Part shown: in pieces, positions 10,125 to 21,779 of the stretch
Numbering within the stretch: the stretch's first letter is position 1
How the letters are laid out: every line of letters starts with the position of its first letter
Origin: Harmonia axyridis
Taxonomy: Eukaryota > Arthropoda > Insecta > Coleoptera > Coccinellidae
Direction: 5' to 3'
Assembly: GCF_914767665.1 (NCBI RefSeq)
Contig: NC_059507.1
Coordinates: forward strand, 23,748,718 to 23,812,717
DNA length: 64,000 nucleotides
Notes under the pieces: generated by a model
Database searches by the model: none
What the model was told of the DNA's origin: nothing
The model's input: the letters and a program-made list of their open reading frames with translations, nothing else
Program-made: the position numbers and the translations under genes

Positions 10125-11791
10125 GCAGGACCGGCGTGTGTAATTTTGGCGCCTGAAACAAAGAATTCCTCCTGCTGAAAAAGCATCAATAACAACAAGT
10201 CCTCCCTCATAAACAGGCCCCCTTCAAAAAACAAAAATGATTCAATGATAATATTCTTCTTCCGATTAAAAATCATTTTATGGAATGATGAATATTCAAT
10301 ATATGATATTACACCCAGTATTTCCAAGGTTTTGAATGAAATAAAAGAGCAAAACAGAAGAAATTCATATACATAAGTCAAAAATCCCGAAATACACATC
10401 GTAAACATTAAAAATAATTCAAATTCTATTTAATGTGTGGAAGTGATCTTGATAAAACAAAGCAACAAAAAAAATCAGCTTATTATAATATGCAAAATCG
10501 TAAAAATTTTCTTATGTTGAATGTGTAAACATCAGCTTCTAAATAATTCTAAATCGAAGGTAGTGTTGTTTTTCCATTTTGTGAAATACATATCCCACTT
10601 TCAATGGGTGTAATAGGGAATTCTATTTATATTAGTTCGGCTGCCATGTGCTATTTATATAGGTTGTATTTTTTCTAGGTATATAAGTTGGTATTACTGT
10701 TCAAGATGGCGACCGATTTAACAGCTGTCATATGATTTATTCTCAGTTTGGTTTGGCAATTCATCATGAATAGACTCACGCCTGAACAACGCTTGCAAAT
10801 AGTGCAATTTCATTTCGAAAATAATGGTTCTGTGCGGAATACGTATCGCGCACTACTTCCATTTCATCGTTTAGCGATGAAGCGCACTTCTGGTTGAATG
10901 GCTACGTCAACAAACAAAACTGCCTCATTTGGAGTGAAGCTAATCCTCAAGTGTATGTCGAAACACCGTTACATCCAGAAAAACTGACTGTTTGGTGCGC
11001 TTTATGGGCTGGTGGAATCATTGGTCCGTACTTCTTCAAAAACGATGATGGCCAGAACGTTACAGTCGATGGTGATCGGTATAGAGCCATGATTACTAAC
11101 TTTTTCATTCATGAATTGAACAACCATGATGTCCAGGAGCTGTGGTTCCAACAAGACACACAGCTCGTGCCACAATCGATTTATTGAAAGACACGTTTGG
11201 TGACCGCCTAATTTCACGTTTTGGACCTGTGAATTGGCCTCCAAGATCTTGTGATTTAACACCTCTAGACTACTTTCTGTGGGGCTATGTAAAGTCATTG
11301 GTCTATGTGGATAAGCCACAAACTCTTGACCATTCGCCGTGTTATTGCCGATACACTGCCACAAATGTTGGAAAAAGTCATCGAAAATTGGACGTCCAGA
11401 TTGGACTACATCCGAGCCAGCCGTGGCGGTCATATGCCAGAAATTATATTTAAAATTTAATGCCACAAGATTACCTGCGGATAAATAAAATTCATGTCAA
11501 TCGAATAATCCATCGTTGTTTTATTGCAATTTAAAGTTCTATAGCTCAAAAAAAACACTCTTTATTATACATTATAAATTCCGCATTATACATACGGCTT
11601 AGAAAAAGCTGTTTCGAGATTTTTATTGGAGGGAATGTTGACTAATCCAGCGGAGCGGAACAACCTCATATCGTTTTCAGAAATCAAGAATGAAATATGA
11701 AAAGGCGGGCAGCAAACTGGACTGAATTGTCGCCCCTCAAATAGATGCCTGAAACATTCGCATCACTGTTTCACCCCTGACGCCGGCCCTG
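10125..11791. mobile_element. Possible hAT-like element holding a DD41D element
   Basis: CAGGACCGGCGT at 10125 and ACGCCGGCCCTG ending at 11791 form an imperfect inverted pair of hAT style; both are followed inward by a CCTGAAAC or GGTGAAAC step. No 8-bp duplication was found (ACATCATG on the left, GGGACAAA on the right), so these could be ends of two different insertions. The DD41D relic lies between them. Confidence 0.35.
10766..11460 (+). pseudogene. DD41D mariner-like (rosa/VISITOR type) transposase relic
   Basis: The start reads MNRLTPEQRLQIVQFHFENN, a helix-turn-helix-type N-terminus. A large internal deletion then joins it to SDEAHFWLNGYVNKQNC, the first catalytic aspartate region. 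Next come GGIIGPYFF, then FQQD (second aspartate) with a small deletion and frameshift at about 11152, and WPPRSCDLTPLDYFLWGYVK (third aspartate). Allowing for the deletion, spacing from the second to the third aspartate fits 41 residues, as known for DD41D elements. The C-terminus ends MPEIIFK after another frameshift near 11330. It is inactive. Confidence 0.8.
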
Positions 11792-11869
11792 GGGACAAAA
11801 AATTGGGCACTCTCTGTATTACCCTATAGATTTGCAAAATAAGTTGGCATATCACGAAATGTAAAGTCC
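11461..11869. other. No gene seen; transposon flanks
   Basis: Holds the 3' flank of the DD41D relic, including an AATAAA at about 11484, and a GC-richer stretch with GGCGGGCAGCAAACTGG that resembles hAT subterminal sequence. No coding region was recognised. Confidence 0.4.
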
Positions 11870-12060
11870 AAATTGGAATAGCTATGTCAAAGTTCAGATG
11901 AATTTTTTGTGTTTTGCAGATTCTATGAAAAAAAACTTGAAAAAATCAAACTTTAACACCCTGTATCTCCAAAACAAAGGGTTTGCGGGCCCATGTCTAT
12001 GGGACTTTTTCTTATCCAGGGAATCATTTTCGTTTGTAACTCTAATTTAGGAACAGTATT
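11870..12060. repeat. Single arm of foldback family A
   Basis: Matches the right arm of 2244-2894 in order: CAAACTTTAACACCCTGTAT, then CAAAACAAAGGGTTTGCGG, then ATGGGACTTTTT and TCTAATTTAGGAAC. The opposite arm is not present. Confidence 0.6.
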
Positions 12061-12062
12061 GT

Positions 12063-12640
12063 ACAGGATAGTCCAGATTTAATTCAATAACTCTGGCGTC
12101 GAATAGAACAACTTTATACATGAAAAAAATTTTTATAAACATACATATATCCTTCTGTTGCGAGATACAAAATGTTAAAATAAGAAAAAAACAGTTTTTT
12201 TACTTATAACTCTAGCATTATTACTTTCATTGTTTCAATTTTTAGTTATTGAAGTCTAGATGATCTAGTAATGTATCGAATTAGGTAAAAGTGTCCTGCC
12301 AAAATTATCCAGTGGCGTAGATATAGGGGTGTTATGATCCTTTTCCTATTTAAAATCTTCATCACTGTCTTTTCGAGAAAATTGTCTCATTTCTGAAATT
12401 AATAAAAAAATGATCTTTGAAAGTTTTTCATAAAATGTACCATTTTCGAGATAATCGAGTTCAAAGCGAACACATTATCTAGACTCCAATACCTAAAAAT
12501 CGAAACAATGTATGTAATGATACTAGAATTATAAATAAAAAACTGATATTGCTTTATAGATAGGATTTTTTCCATGAAAAGAGTTGTTCTATCTGATGCC
12601 AAAGATATTGAACTGAAATCTGAACCATCCTCTATATAAA
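12063..12640. repeat. Foldback element, family B
   Basis: Inverted arms: ACAGGATAGTCCAGATTTAA at the left and GAAATCTGAACCATCC at the right, followed inward on both sides by GAATAGAACAACT / AGTTGTTCTATC and a CATGAAAA block. Arms are about 250 bp and diverged. The ORF at 12399-12602 lies in one arm and is not a gene. Confidence 0.6.
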
Positions 12641-13187
12641 AATTAATTTCTTTTCAATAATTCACAGAAGTTCATTCTTCAGCTTTCATTTATTCGAAAA
12701 CTATAGTCTTTGGGACAAAAATGGAGGGGACCTAACAAATTTAAAATAAAATGAGGTTTTTACTGGTACTAACATTGTTCCAATATCACTATCCATCGAA
12801 AAGTTCTGAGGTAAATATTGCAAGGTGTTGTAGATTTCAACCCCTAATAAGTATAGTGAAGGATTGAAAAAATTTGGTTAGTAGTATTTCAACAAGATTA
12901 ATGATTATAATTCCTGCCAAATTTCATCCAAGGCTATTTTCAGTTCATGAGAAAAAAATCAAAATTATCAAGTTGTTCTATCCTTTGTAATGGGGATAAG
13001 AATTCGAAAAAAATGTACGTGACATACTACCCTTATTTTTGACGAAGGAATCCTGTCATAAAGTAAAGATGACTCACCCTGTATATAGAATGAGTAAATT
13101 GTTCTATTTTGAATCAAATCGATGTTTTCATCGAAATTTTCAGAGTTTCCACAAATTTATGCTGCATAAAACCCCGTCCTTCTTGCA
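12641..13187. other. No gene seen
   Basis: AT-rich. A TCACCCTGTATATAG motif at about 13074 is probably a solitary MITE end. No coding sequence was recognised. Confidence 0.45.
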
Positions 13188-13197
13188 TCTTAATGAG

Positions 13198-13340
13198 CTT
13201 TGGTATTTCTTCGATAGAAATCAGTTCATTTTTTGATGAACATCAGTATTTTTAGATCAGATTCTCGCAACTTATTGAACTTTTGTATTTCTTCGATAGA
13301 AATCAGTTAATTTTTTTATGAACATCAGGTTTTTTAGACC
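13198..13340. repeat. Two-copy tandem duplication, about 83-bp period
   Basis: The block beginning GTATTTCTTCGATAGAAATC occurs at 13202 and again at 13285, each followed by AGTTCATTTTTTGATGAACATCAG-like sequence. Both copies have diverged by only a few bases. Confidence 0.75.
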
Positions 13341-13429
13341 AAAAAAACTTGACCATTTTTGAATCTCATTTCATCTCTTTCTACCTTTTTCAACAAATCA
13401 TTCCAAAACATCAGAGCATAATTTAAACG

Positions 13430-13990
13430 GACACAATTATTTCGAACCTTATTATTACACCCCAAACACCCCGAAGAAACATCTCTAAGCTGTCTAGTCT
13501 ACCTCCCTCTCGACATCACAAAAACCCTAGGGCCGTCAAAAATATCGTCTTACGAATAATTCAGAGCTTTCGGAATTTACTTCAGGCCCAACACCTCTGT
13601 CCAAGACCTCTCTGTGCCACTTTGCCATCTCATTTTATGCAACAAAAGTGGGATTAAGTGCCATTATGTCGAGTGCATAATACGCAAAATAAAATCCCAG
13701 ACACTGAGCCATGCTTTGCTCATAAAAATTGAAAAGGAACCTGGGTGGTATCCGGTAATACCCTATTTCGTATATCCTCGAAACGTGCGCTGTGACCGAT
13801 GTTTCTGGTGTTGCTGAAGATGTGCGATTTGTCAGTTGTCATTTATCACCAGTAGGCTGTGATTTGAGATGGGATCTACCTGGATTTTTGGTAGAGTAGT
13901 TATATTAAATATTTTTGCTATTTTGTCCGAATCTCTGTAATTTTTGTCTTAATTGGGTCGGGCTCGACTCACCAATAAAGAATAATTCGA
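13430..13990. other. Unique island, possible regulatory DNA
   Basis: Higher GC, no repeat match, no credible ORF. It contains several ATTTTATGCAACA, GTGCATAATACGC and CTCATAAAAATTG-type motifs, similar to Hox or Caudal-like (TTTATG) cores. A regulatory role is inference only. Confidence 0.3.
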
Positions 13991-15710
13991 TTCTGTCCAA
14001 CCGGCCGGACGTCCACCGTGTCTCGAACGTGATGTACTAGAAACTTTAATTTTTAAAGATTTAAAGTTCGAATATCTTTTTATAGTTTTGATGTTATATT
14101 AATGTGAAATGTTGTTTTCTTGATGAATTCGATCATATCAATAGGAGATTCAAGAAAATGTTCTCTAGAATCCTTGATATCTCAGATTCTCCTCTTCAAA
14201 GCTCACTGAAATCTTGCGTGAATATGAAATACATAGATAAAGTGCAGTCATTAGCGCATCCAGAAAGTTTTTCAGGTAAGGCCACAATCATGGATTAGTG
14301 GTTATTCATAAAGAAAGTGATAAAATCTATATGAATGAACATACATGAAATATTTTTTTTCATTTAAACCAAAAAAAAACATGAATGGGGTAGAACAGAA
14401 ACAAACAAAAATAATATTTGATATTTCTAATAAATAATGAAAAAATTAAATTATCCATATCAACTCATTTTTTATAAAATGTGTCAATTTGAAAAAGCAT
14501 CCCCTTAAATATCTTGCCTCTCATGCAAAGTCAGAAACAAATGCAAAAAAGAGGTAAACGTAGGGAATCAATTTGTTTCAACCCTGTGAGCGTGATGAAA
14601 GCAACCCCTAAAATCTTAAATGGGAAGAGGGGATGAGTGACATCTTGTAAGTCGATGGTCTTTTCAAAAATGCCGTACTTTGACTTTTTTTTGTTAGTAG
14701 TTCGAAAAATAAGAAAGTGTAGAATAGTGAAAGTTGTCCCATTTATTATTGTAGGAGTTGCTGTCATCTCACTGACAGGGTTGTTACGAATTGCTTGGAA
14801 CCTGAGAGTAATAAACATACATAGAGTAATAATCATAGATAGAGGGAGCAAATGTCATTTTCGGTAAGCGAATTTTGTTCCCAACATGAACTATCAAATT
14901 TGACATGAAGCGCGCGGAATTGAAAACATATCAGTAATACAATAGTTCACTGAATTCGCGAGTTTCTCCACAAGGAACAAACTTCTTATGTCCCATAATG
15001 AATCAAAGTTTCATATCAACTCAAAATATATTGAGATGAATTCCTAAATATATCACAAATTCAGAAAACAAACTGGATGACACTAGGAGAGCAATAGTAG
15101 CCAACCTTGGATTTCAGCAGGTAGATACAGAAAATAATAAATATTCTGCAATCTGCATACTATTAATTTGACAATTAGGAAAAATATCGGATTCTATATA
15201 TTCAAATTTGCATATTCAATTGAGAATCACTCAAATAAATATATTTCATTCAATTTAATATACATTCATAATGATATAGTAAAATTGTGGATTTGAAAAT
15301 ATATCACAATACAACAACGTAACCTAACCATGTTGGGGACATATAAAAATTTGCGTATACTCCTCCTATCTATGTTTATTAATCTATGATTGGAACCAAC
15401 CGTATAAAACGTCCTCCTAGGACAAAAGTGTACCTATTTTTGCATTTTTCCTGATTTTGCATAAGGGCCGAGATATTAAGGCTTGTATGTTTTCAAATTG
15501 AAACACTGAGAATTTCCATGATAAATAAATTCGTGTCTTTCTTGTGCCATACATCATCTTGAATAGGTTTTATCAATTTTTTATTTCGAGAAAGACCTTT
15601 CACCTGACGATATGGATACTACTAGCATGTAGCACTAGAAAAAAGATGTATAGCTTCTGCAATATTTGGGAATGTAGAAATAAACTGATTCCCGAGAATT
15701 TATTGAAGAA
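13991..15710. other. No gene seen; one decayed MITE fragment
   Basis: Mostly AT-rich. At about 14580-14700 the sequence CAACCCCTAAAATCTTAAATGGGAAGAGGGGATGAGTGACA-like text resembles part of the MITE arm at 6781-7452, so a relic is likely. The 14104-14298 and 14637-14867 ORFs show no recognisable features. Confidence 0.4.
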
Positions 15711-15831
15711 TTGATAGGGGCTCGTTCACCCCCTCTGCGCTCAAAAGCTTGGTTCAGGCAGGTGATTATTATAATTATATGTACTCTTTATATTTATGGT
15801 ATGTATCTTTATCAATGGTATTTAATCAGGA

Positions 15832-15862
15832 CAGGGCCATCGCTAGCCTACCTGCCGTCCAA
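15832..15862 (+). repeat. Solitary hAT-type terminus
   Basis: CAGGGCCATCGCTAGCCTAC resembles the left end of the hAT element at 7724 (CAGGGCCGTCGCTAG, then TAGGCAGG). No partner end was found, so this is a truncated relic. Confidence 0.5.
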
Positions 15863-16427
15863 AACAAAGCTTCAATATGGTTTAGCTGTTCACATATCCA
15901 GACTCTTGTTGTTGAACCCATATTTGGACTATTTATAACTCTAGAGTCCTGGGGAGGTCATGGTCTCTAATCAGGTCTGCCAGTGAATGCATTATATAAA
16001 AATTCAGCTAATACTTTACTCAGTAAGTCCCGAATCTAACCAATAAAAACACATTCTTTTTTTTTAAAGTTCGACTTCGATTCGTTAATATAGGTATAGG
16101 TAGTCACTTTAAAGAGTGAGTTCTCCAATGCTCATTCAACTCTTCGATTTCTTTTTGTAACGTGCGTTCATTTGAATCCGTGGTCAAGAGTGCTGTGGAG
16201 AAATTAGAGTTGATTTCATGTGATTACAAGTGGCGCTTAGTTTGTACCAAATTCGAAGTATGTAAACCAATGTTAGTGACAAAACCCCCAGATCAATTCT
16301 CGACTTTCTTGCGGTAATTAGCCCTCGATTCACCAAATTGGTTTCCTTCAACTTGAAAATTGTATTGGTAAGTTTTCATGAATCGTAAAATATGATGATT
16401 CTGAGTTCAGAATTTATGCGAAAAATA

Positions 16428-16495
16428 AAAGTAGGAAACATGATACTTTCATTTAATTCTTAAGAATTAAATGAAAGTATAATGTTTCCTACTTT
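16428..16495. repeat. Near-perfect palindrome inside the transposon
   Basis: Arms of about 33 bp (AAAAGTAGGAAACATGATAC and its inverse with one mismatch) meet at CTTAAG around 16461. It lies near the 3' part of the transposase relic. It may be a small inserted palindrome or a product of hairpin-mediated duplication. Confidence 0.75.
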
Positions 16496-16509
16496 TTTTT
16501 ATATGATTA

Positions 16510-17450
16510 ATCATACAAAAACATAATTTGAATTGAAGAAGCTGCTGGAAATGACCACCTCTCTGCTTTGAACATCTTTCACTTCTATTCGTATGGGGTG
16601 AATTGTAAATTTCTTCAACCTTTTCGATAATTCGGTCTTTTAGTTGGACGGACTCAAGTGAATGTACTTGAAAAATACTATTTTTCAAATGAAGCAACCA
16701 AAAAATCATAAAGTGTTAGGTCGGAAGACATGGAGAAAATTCCTGCTCAGTGTTCAAACTGATATTCCTTAAAACAGCTAAAGTTTCTGTAGCCCTGTGT
16801 ACTCTGGCATCTTCTTTTTGGAAGAAGCTTTCAGTCAAAATTCAATTCACATGGTATAAGAATTACTTCACTATAGCGGTCTGCAGTTGATGTTCCATTG
16901 AAGAAAATTGGGCCAATAATTCGCTTTCGTCTCATAGCGCACCTAAATCCAACTTTTTCAGAATGAAGGAGTGTCTCATTAACAAAAATTTCTGGTTTAT
17001 CACTTCTCCACATTCTCATATTTTGTGAGTTTATATACCCAGAAAGGGGAAACCAGCCTTCAAAAAAAAAACGTTCGTGATGTTATTACTGAATTCATTG
17101 AGGAACCACTGACGAAAAGTCATCCTAAGAGGAGAATCAACCTCGTGAACCTTTTGGTAGCAGGTTAATCGGAATGGAAATGAATTGATAAACTCTGACA
17201 GAAATTCTTGGAGCTACTTCCATGATATCTTCGACCGGTATTGATCAAGTCTGGTGTCCTTTTTATTTGTCGACCAATTGCAACATGCTTTGGAAGCATT
17301 TATATTCAATAGGATCTGGGTAATCAATCCTGAATTTCGTTAAACATTCATCTTTAGAAAATTATCATTCGCCTTCAATCTTATGTCCATTTCTGAAGTA
17401 AGATTCGTTCATGAATGCCTTTTGTACGTCGGAAAACCCCATTTCTTTAT
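16510..17450 (-). pseudogene. Tc1/mariner-type transposase relic
   Basis: The minus strand begins near 17445 with MGFSDVQKAFMNESYF, then many lesions; it then reads RMWRSDKPEIFVNETLLHSE and RRKRIIGPIFFNGT followed by ADRYSE, which match the region between the first and second catalytic residues of related transposases. Near the end come LKDRIIEKVEEI and RGGHFQQLLQF. The catalytic triad is not readable with confidence, so the DDE/D class is not assigned. Multiple stops show it is dead. Confidence 0.6.
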
Positions 17451-17639
17451 TATTTACTAATACTTTTCTCACAGATTCAAAAATACAAATTCTGAATATG
17501 ACAGTCTCAAGTAAAATGAAAAAATTATCAGGTAATCATATGATTCAAGCGTAGCACTACTTGTAAACACACAAATTCCACTCTAATTTCTCTAAACCAC
17601 CACGAATTCAAATGAACGCTTGTTATAAAGATTCGTATT

Positions 17640-17800
17640 TGCCTTCATCAGAGCAAAGTCTTTTTCCCTGGATGATTTTTTTGAGGTCTACAAAAAGCCA
17701 GTGAGGGCCAGATCTGGAGAATGAGCTGGATGATCAAGCAGTTGGAATTCCATTTGACCTTGGATTTCATCGATCAGTGATAAGAAGCATTGTCAATATA
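17640..17800 (-). pseudogene. mariner transposase fragment
   Basis: Minus-strand text reads LLDHPAHSPDLALTGF followed by a frame with EKDFALMKAN, matching the third-aspartate region of DD34D mariners (H-P-P-Y-S-P-D-L-A-P-S-D) and the stretch after it. The third aspartate position itself is replaced. Only about 50 residues remain. Confidence 0.6.
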
Positions 17801-18519
17801 CGAAACAACATGATATTTAGTGTTACTTAACCTTGAATATATAGATCGAGACTTAATTCTAGGTGATTTTTGAGACGCATCTTTTGAAGCTTGGTACTAA
17901 CAAGAAGACCAAGTCTACGCCTCATTGTGTGGCGCACTTTATAGCTTGCACACTGGAAAAAAATTAAAATTTTCCTGCTGAAGCACAACATAATGCAAGA
18001 AGTTACAACAAGGACAGAACGTTGTTGTCTTTACGAATTTGGATAAAGGGATCGAGATAGATTTGAATGCAGGAATTCGGTTATTTGTAACTTATATACA
18101 GATCAGTGTTTTTTTATTGTTAAGATCTACATTTCAAATTGAAATATAGTACCAGTTAATGTATATTTGCTTAGTTACGTTCCCTTCTCAATAGGACAAA
18201 ATACTAGTTTCTCCTATTTTAATCTTTCAATCTCGATGCAAATGATCATCTCCTTAACCGATTTGACAATCCAATAAGGATTCCTGTAACGAATAAATAA
18301 ATATCTCCTGTATGTATAGGTAACTGTAAATACGTAATGCTCATGTAGAACAGGTATGCATGCTTTGACGTAGATTCAGCGCCCATATTAATGACATTAT
18401 CTCAAATGGTGGTTGTCCATTGGGTTGTTTATGGATGGTATTGAAAGTGCAGTATTGAAAGCGGTGAAAACGTCCTCCATTTACGTGGGTGTTATCCTTG
18501 AATGAGATAGGTTTGAGGA
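17801..18519. other. No gene seen
   Basis: AT-rich; may include decayed flanks of the mariner fragment. There is an ACACTGGAAAAAA motif at about 17949. No ORF or repeat partner was recognised. Confidence 0.4.
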
Positions 18520-19075
18520 TGCTTGTCTAGCGGCAATTGGTTTGAATGTAACACCCTGTTATTTGTTACATTTTTAAATTAATAAAATTTATAAAAATAA
18601 GAAATAATTGCTTTCATATTCTGTCAGCTAGACCACAAGTACCAAACATGTTTGGAAACAGCTCATTTTTATTAATCTGAAAATGTAACAAACTACATTC
18701 AAACCAATTGCCGCTAGACAATAAGTATTTTTGATAATATTGTTAATTTAACTAATAAAGAATATTACCGTTACTTCATGAGCACACACAAAACTATTGT
18801 ATTTTGTCCACCCAGTACCAATTGGAATCTACATGTGATACATTTTTGAAATCAGCTCAGCTAGAGTAATCGGAAAATTGAGACAAAATGGGGTTGTTCC
18901 ATTAAAAAAAATGACGGTGACGTCATTACTCGAAATTAATTCACCCTGTATATTAGATAATTATTTTAAAATACGGTGAATCAAAATAAAAAATCGACGT
19001 GTTCCAGGATTAATTGTTGAAATGGTCTGTTTAGCTAAAAATGAATTTGTTCCATACTTAACGGTATATCCATGA
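18515..19075. repeat. Dispersed repeat block, copy 1 (pair of 36460-37015)
   Basis: This block aligns along its length with 36460-37015. It contains an inner foldback (GTTTGAATGTAACACCCTGT and its inverse), then the AATATTACCGTTAC-like step, ATGAGCACACACAAAACTAT, GTCCACCCAGTACC, ATGTGATACATTTTTG, and a tail ending CATACTTAACGGT. There is no coding sequence. Confidence 0.75.
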
Positions 19076-19650
19076 AACAGGACAAGAATTCAATAAATAA
19101 GAGAAGTGACATAGAAAATCTGAATACTGCATATCATTATTCAATTGGAAAAATCAAAGATAAGTAAATATTTCGTTATACAACTCCAAGTGTATTGATT
19201 GTCATCGAGATCCGCGCATTCTTCAGAAACTGTAAAGTTATTGATTTCAGTCGTTGAAATCCTCCATGCAAGCAGTTCGTAACTTTTCCAAAATTTTAAT
19301 TATTGATATTAAAACTAACGAAGAGTAAATGTAAGTCAAGAATTCTTGTTTTCATTATAATAGTTTCCGAGCCTATTTCCTCACTTATTGATTGATGTAT
19401 TTCTAACAAAAAATAAATAATAAATAAATCAGCAAATAAAACTTTTCAATAATTTTCAAAACATTGTTGTTATGTTCAAGTTTTCAAAATTTGAATATTT
19501 GTTGCGGTTCTTATGTATTATTGTGTCTATATAAAAATTTTTTGATAATTTAAAATAACTCTGTAATGCTAAAATTTGTAAACCTCTAAATTATTATTGT
19601 AGTTCATGATGTACATTTCAGAGCCCTGATTAAGACTTTGAAATAAAGTG
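19076..19650. other. No gene seen
   Basis: Very AT-rich with no recognised repeat, ORF or motif. Confidence 0.5.
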
Positions 19651-19654
19651 GAAA

Positions 19655-20230
19655 CTAGGTGGCCTTTTTTCCAAAAGCTGGTTTTGTGAGAAAAATCCTT
19701 GACCTTGAAACCTGTGAATTCGTGAAATTGCTGAAGCAACAAACGTTCTCACCAATTGAAAATTTGTTCAATGTAACGTCTGGCGACTCTTGGATTATTC
19801 TTCCACTCCATCCCAACCAAGATCTTCCATTCACCCCCTGCATTTTTTTTTCTTCAAATCGTCGCTATTTTTGTCAACACCCTCGTTCCAGCAGTGAGCA
19901 GACCGTTAAGTCCATCACTAAGATTGCGTCTGTTCGGTTGTCCGAGAGATATTTCGGTTGTTCTAAATCTGGAATCTCCCCCCAGACAAAATATAAAGAC
20001 GTGCGGAGGGTGATCGGCGAGTTATGATACTTTAAAAATAGAGCACTGGCTGGTCCGCTTAAGACCTACGTTAACGATGGACATTAATTAAGTTCCAGAT
20101 ACTATTTTTGTAATTGGGAGGGCCGCACTTGAAGGGGGATGTCACAAAGGTCGAAATCGAGTGGATACAAGCACGGAAAAGAAGAACTCAATGGTTTCAA
20201 ATCGGTTTTAGAATGGCGTAGTTATTTATT
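19655..20230. other. Unique island with an unassigned 122-codon ORF
   Basis: Higher GC than its neighbours. The plus strand has an open frame at 19659-20027 (MAFFPKAGFVRKILDLET at the start, VRRVIGEL at the end) with no recognised domain. The region continues with CpG-containing unique sequence. It could be an exon remnant or non-coding unique DNA; there is no evidence to decide. Confidence 0.2.
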
Positions 20231-20536
20231 TATTTTTTTTTTTTTGGAAAAGAAAATTCGTCAGATACACATCAATGATATTACGGGCCTATAAATTTAT
20301 TCTGAAATTTTATATTTTGAGGGTAATTACCTCAGAGGAAAGAAAAGATAGAGGTGCCTTATAGTATTTGTTGAAATCCCTATAACATTTTTGTTTACAA
20401 ATACTTATGATGTACTGCGTTGCCATTCTGAGGAAGAAGTACTTTCCTCCGTTCTGTGGCATAGATGTTTTGCGAATATTCTGTGGGTTTGGCCACACGG
20501 TTCTCTTGTTGTTTTTGCATGTGACATCTAGAGGTA

Positions 20537-21229
20537 CCGGGTTCTTCACCATAATTGGACCCCCCCTTTAACTTTGTTACTAAAATAGGTACCAAAAAAT
20601 GTTTTTCACGAAATCGACTAGTGTTTTTCAAAATGATTTCACAAAACGAAATATATACAGAGTGGGCAACATATTGATAGCAACTTCATTTTTTCAAATG
20701 GAACACCCTGTATATTTTTCTATAGTTGACTAGCTCTTTTTCCCCTGATTTCAAATATATAACATAGGTTTGGCCTATCTCTCTTATTCTGAGTACCACA
20801 GAGTTTCAAATTTTAAGAACCACCTGGCATGCAAGCTGGCAGTTTTCAAGTGGTGGGCTGCGATAACTCAAAATGCTCTTTTTTGAGTTATCTCGTTGGC
20901 AATTTGACTATATGTCATATATTTGCCAACGACATAACTCAAAAAAGAGCATTTTGCTGATTACTGAGTATGCCAGTTGGTTCTTGAAATTTGAAAGTCT
21001 GTGGTACTCAGAATAAGAGAGATGGGCCGAATATATGTTATATATTTGAAATCAGGGGGAAAAGAGCTAGTAAAATATAGAAAAATATACAGGGTGTTCC
21101 ATTTGAAAAAATGAAGTTGCTATCAATATGTTGTCCACTCTGTATATATTTCGTTTTGTGAAATCATTTTTTTGTACCTCTTTTAGTAACAAAATTAGAG
21201 GGGGGGTCAAATTATGGTGAAAAACCCGG
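20537..21229. mobile_element. Long-TIR MITE family C, copy 1
   Basis: Ends CCGGGTTCTTCACCATAAT and its inverse, flanked by TA (20535-20536, 21230-21231). Arms are about 300 bp and carry, in order, a CCCCCCTTTAACTTTGTTAC block, an ACGAAATCGACTAGTGTTTT block, the CAACTTCATTTTTTCAAATG block, an inner AACACCCTGTATAT motif and a GATTTCAAATATATAACAT block. A second copy is at 50520-51358. There is no transposase. Confidence 0.85.
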
Positions 21230-21232
21230 TAC

Positions 21233-21779
21233 ATTAAGGGTTAACTGTTCATTTTACTTCCAAGTTTGTAATCGGCGTTATTTTACACAAGTTTGTGAAT
21301 TTCAAGATACATATTGTTAATTTTAATCATGGTAAAACCTCGGAAAACATGTATAGTGTGTAAAACATGCGGAAATGAAAACCTATCATAGGTAAGCTCA
21401 CGTTTTGAGTACATAGGCATAGAATATATCTCGTCTAAGGCGTAGTATTTGCGTGATATCGAAAATCAATTGAATGCTAACATTTGTAGGTTTCCTTCAA
21501 ATAGGGAATTTAACGAAATATGGTGCCATGCGTTAAGATTGTTTTAATTTTAAAATATGATAAGTCTATCCATTCAGTATTTAAGTTCAATATCTTTCCT
21601 TTCCTCTTGGGTAATTTCTTCCAGTACCACTACCTATATCTAAGCCATTTGTTGGACAGCAGATATCTTCAATAAGCGGTTTGATTTTGACCCTTGTCTT
21701 AATTTCCACCAATCACAAACGCTCAATTTCGAATAACAAGAAGTTTCTAGATGCAGAAACTGCATGACAGCACCTGTCA
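21233..21779. other. No gene seen
   Basis: AT-rich, non-coding. No matching terminal repeats for the neighbouring mariner relic were found here. Confidence 0.4.

Larger units (their letters stand above)
16160..17623 (-). mobile_element. Tc1/mariner-superfamily element with TIRs and TA flanks
   Basis: The left end reads ACGTGCGTTCATTTGAAT and the right end, inverted, ACAAGCGTTCATTTGAAT; similarity continues for about 70 bp through AGAAATTAGAG and ACAAGT blocks. TA dinucleotides flank both ends (16158-16159, 17624-17625). The 1.46-kb length is normal for a complete IS630-Tc1-mariner element. The transposase lies on the minus strand and is broken by stops and frameshifts. Confidence 0.85.

Noticed and set aside
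10708..10722. YY1-like AAGATGGCG as a host regulatory site
   Set aside because: It lies in the leader of the DD41D transposase relic and is more simply part of the transposon.
10125..11791. Firm hAT element around the DD41D relic
   Set aside because: The ends match only in part and the flanking octamers differ, so it is listed with low confidence only.
13198..13340. CRISPR-like repeat
   Set aside because: Only two copies in tandem with no regular spacers; the window looks eukaryotic.
19659..20027. 122-codon ORF as a host gene
   Set aside because: No recognised similarity and no supporting gene signals; kept only as part of a unique island.
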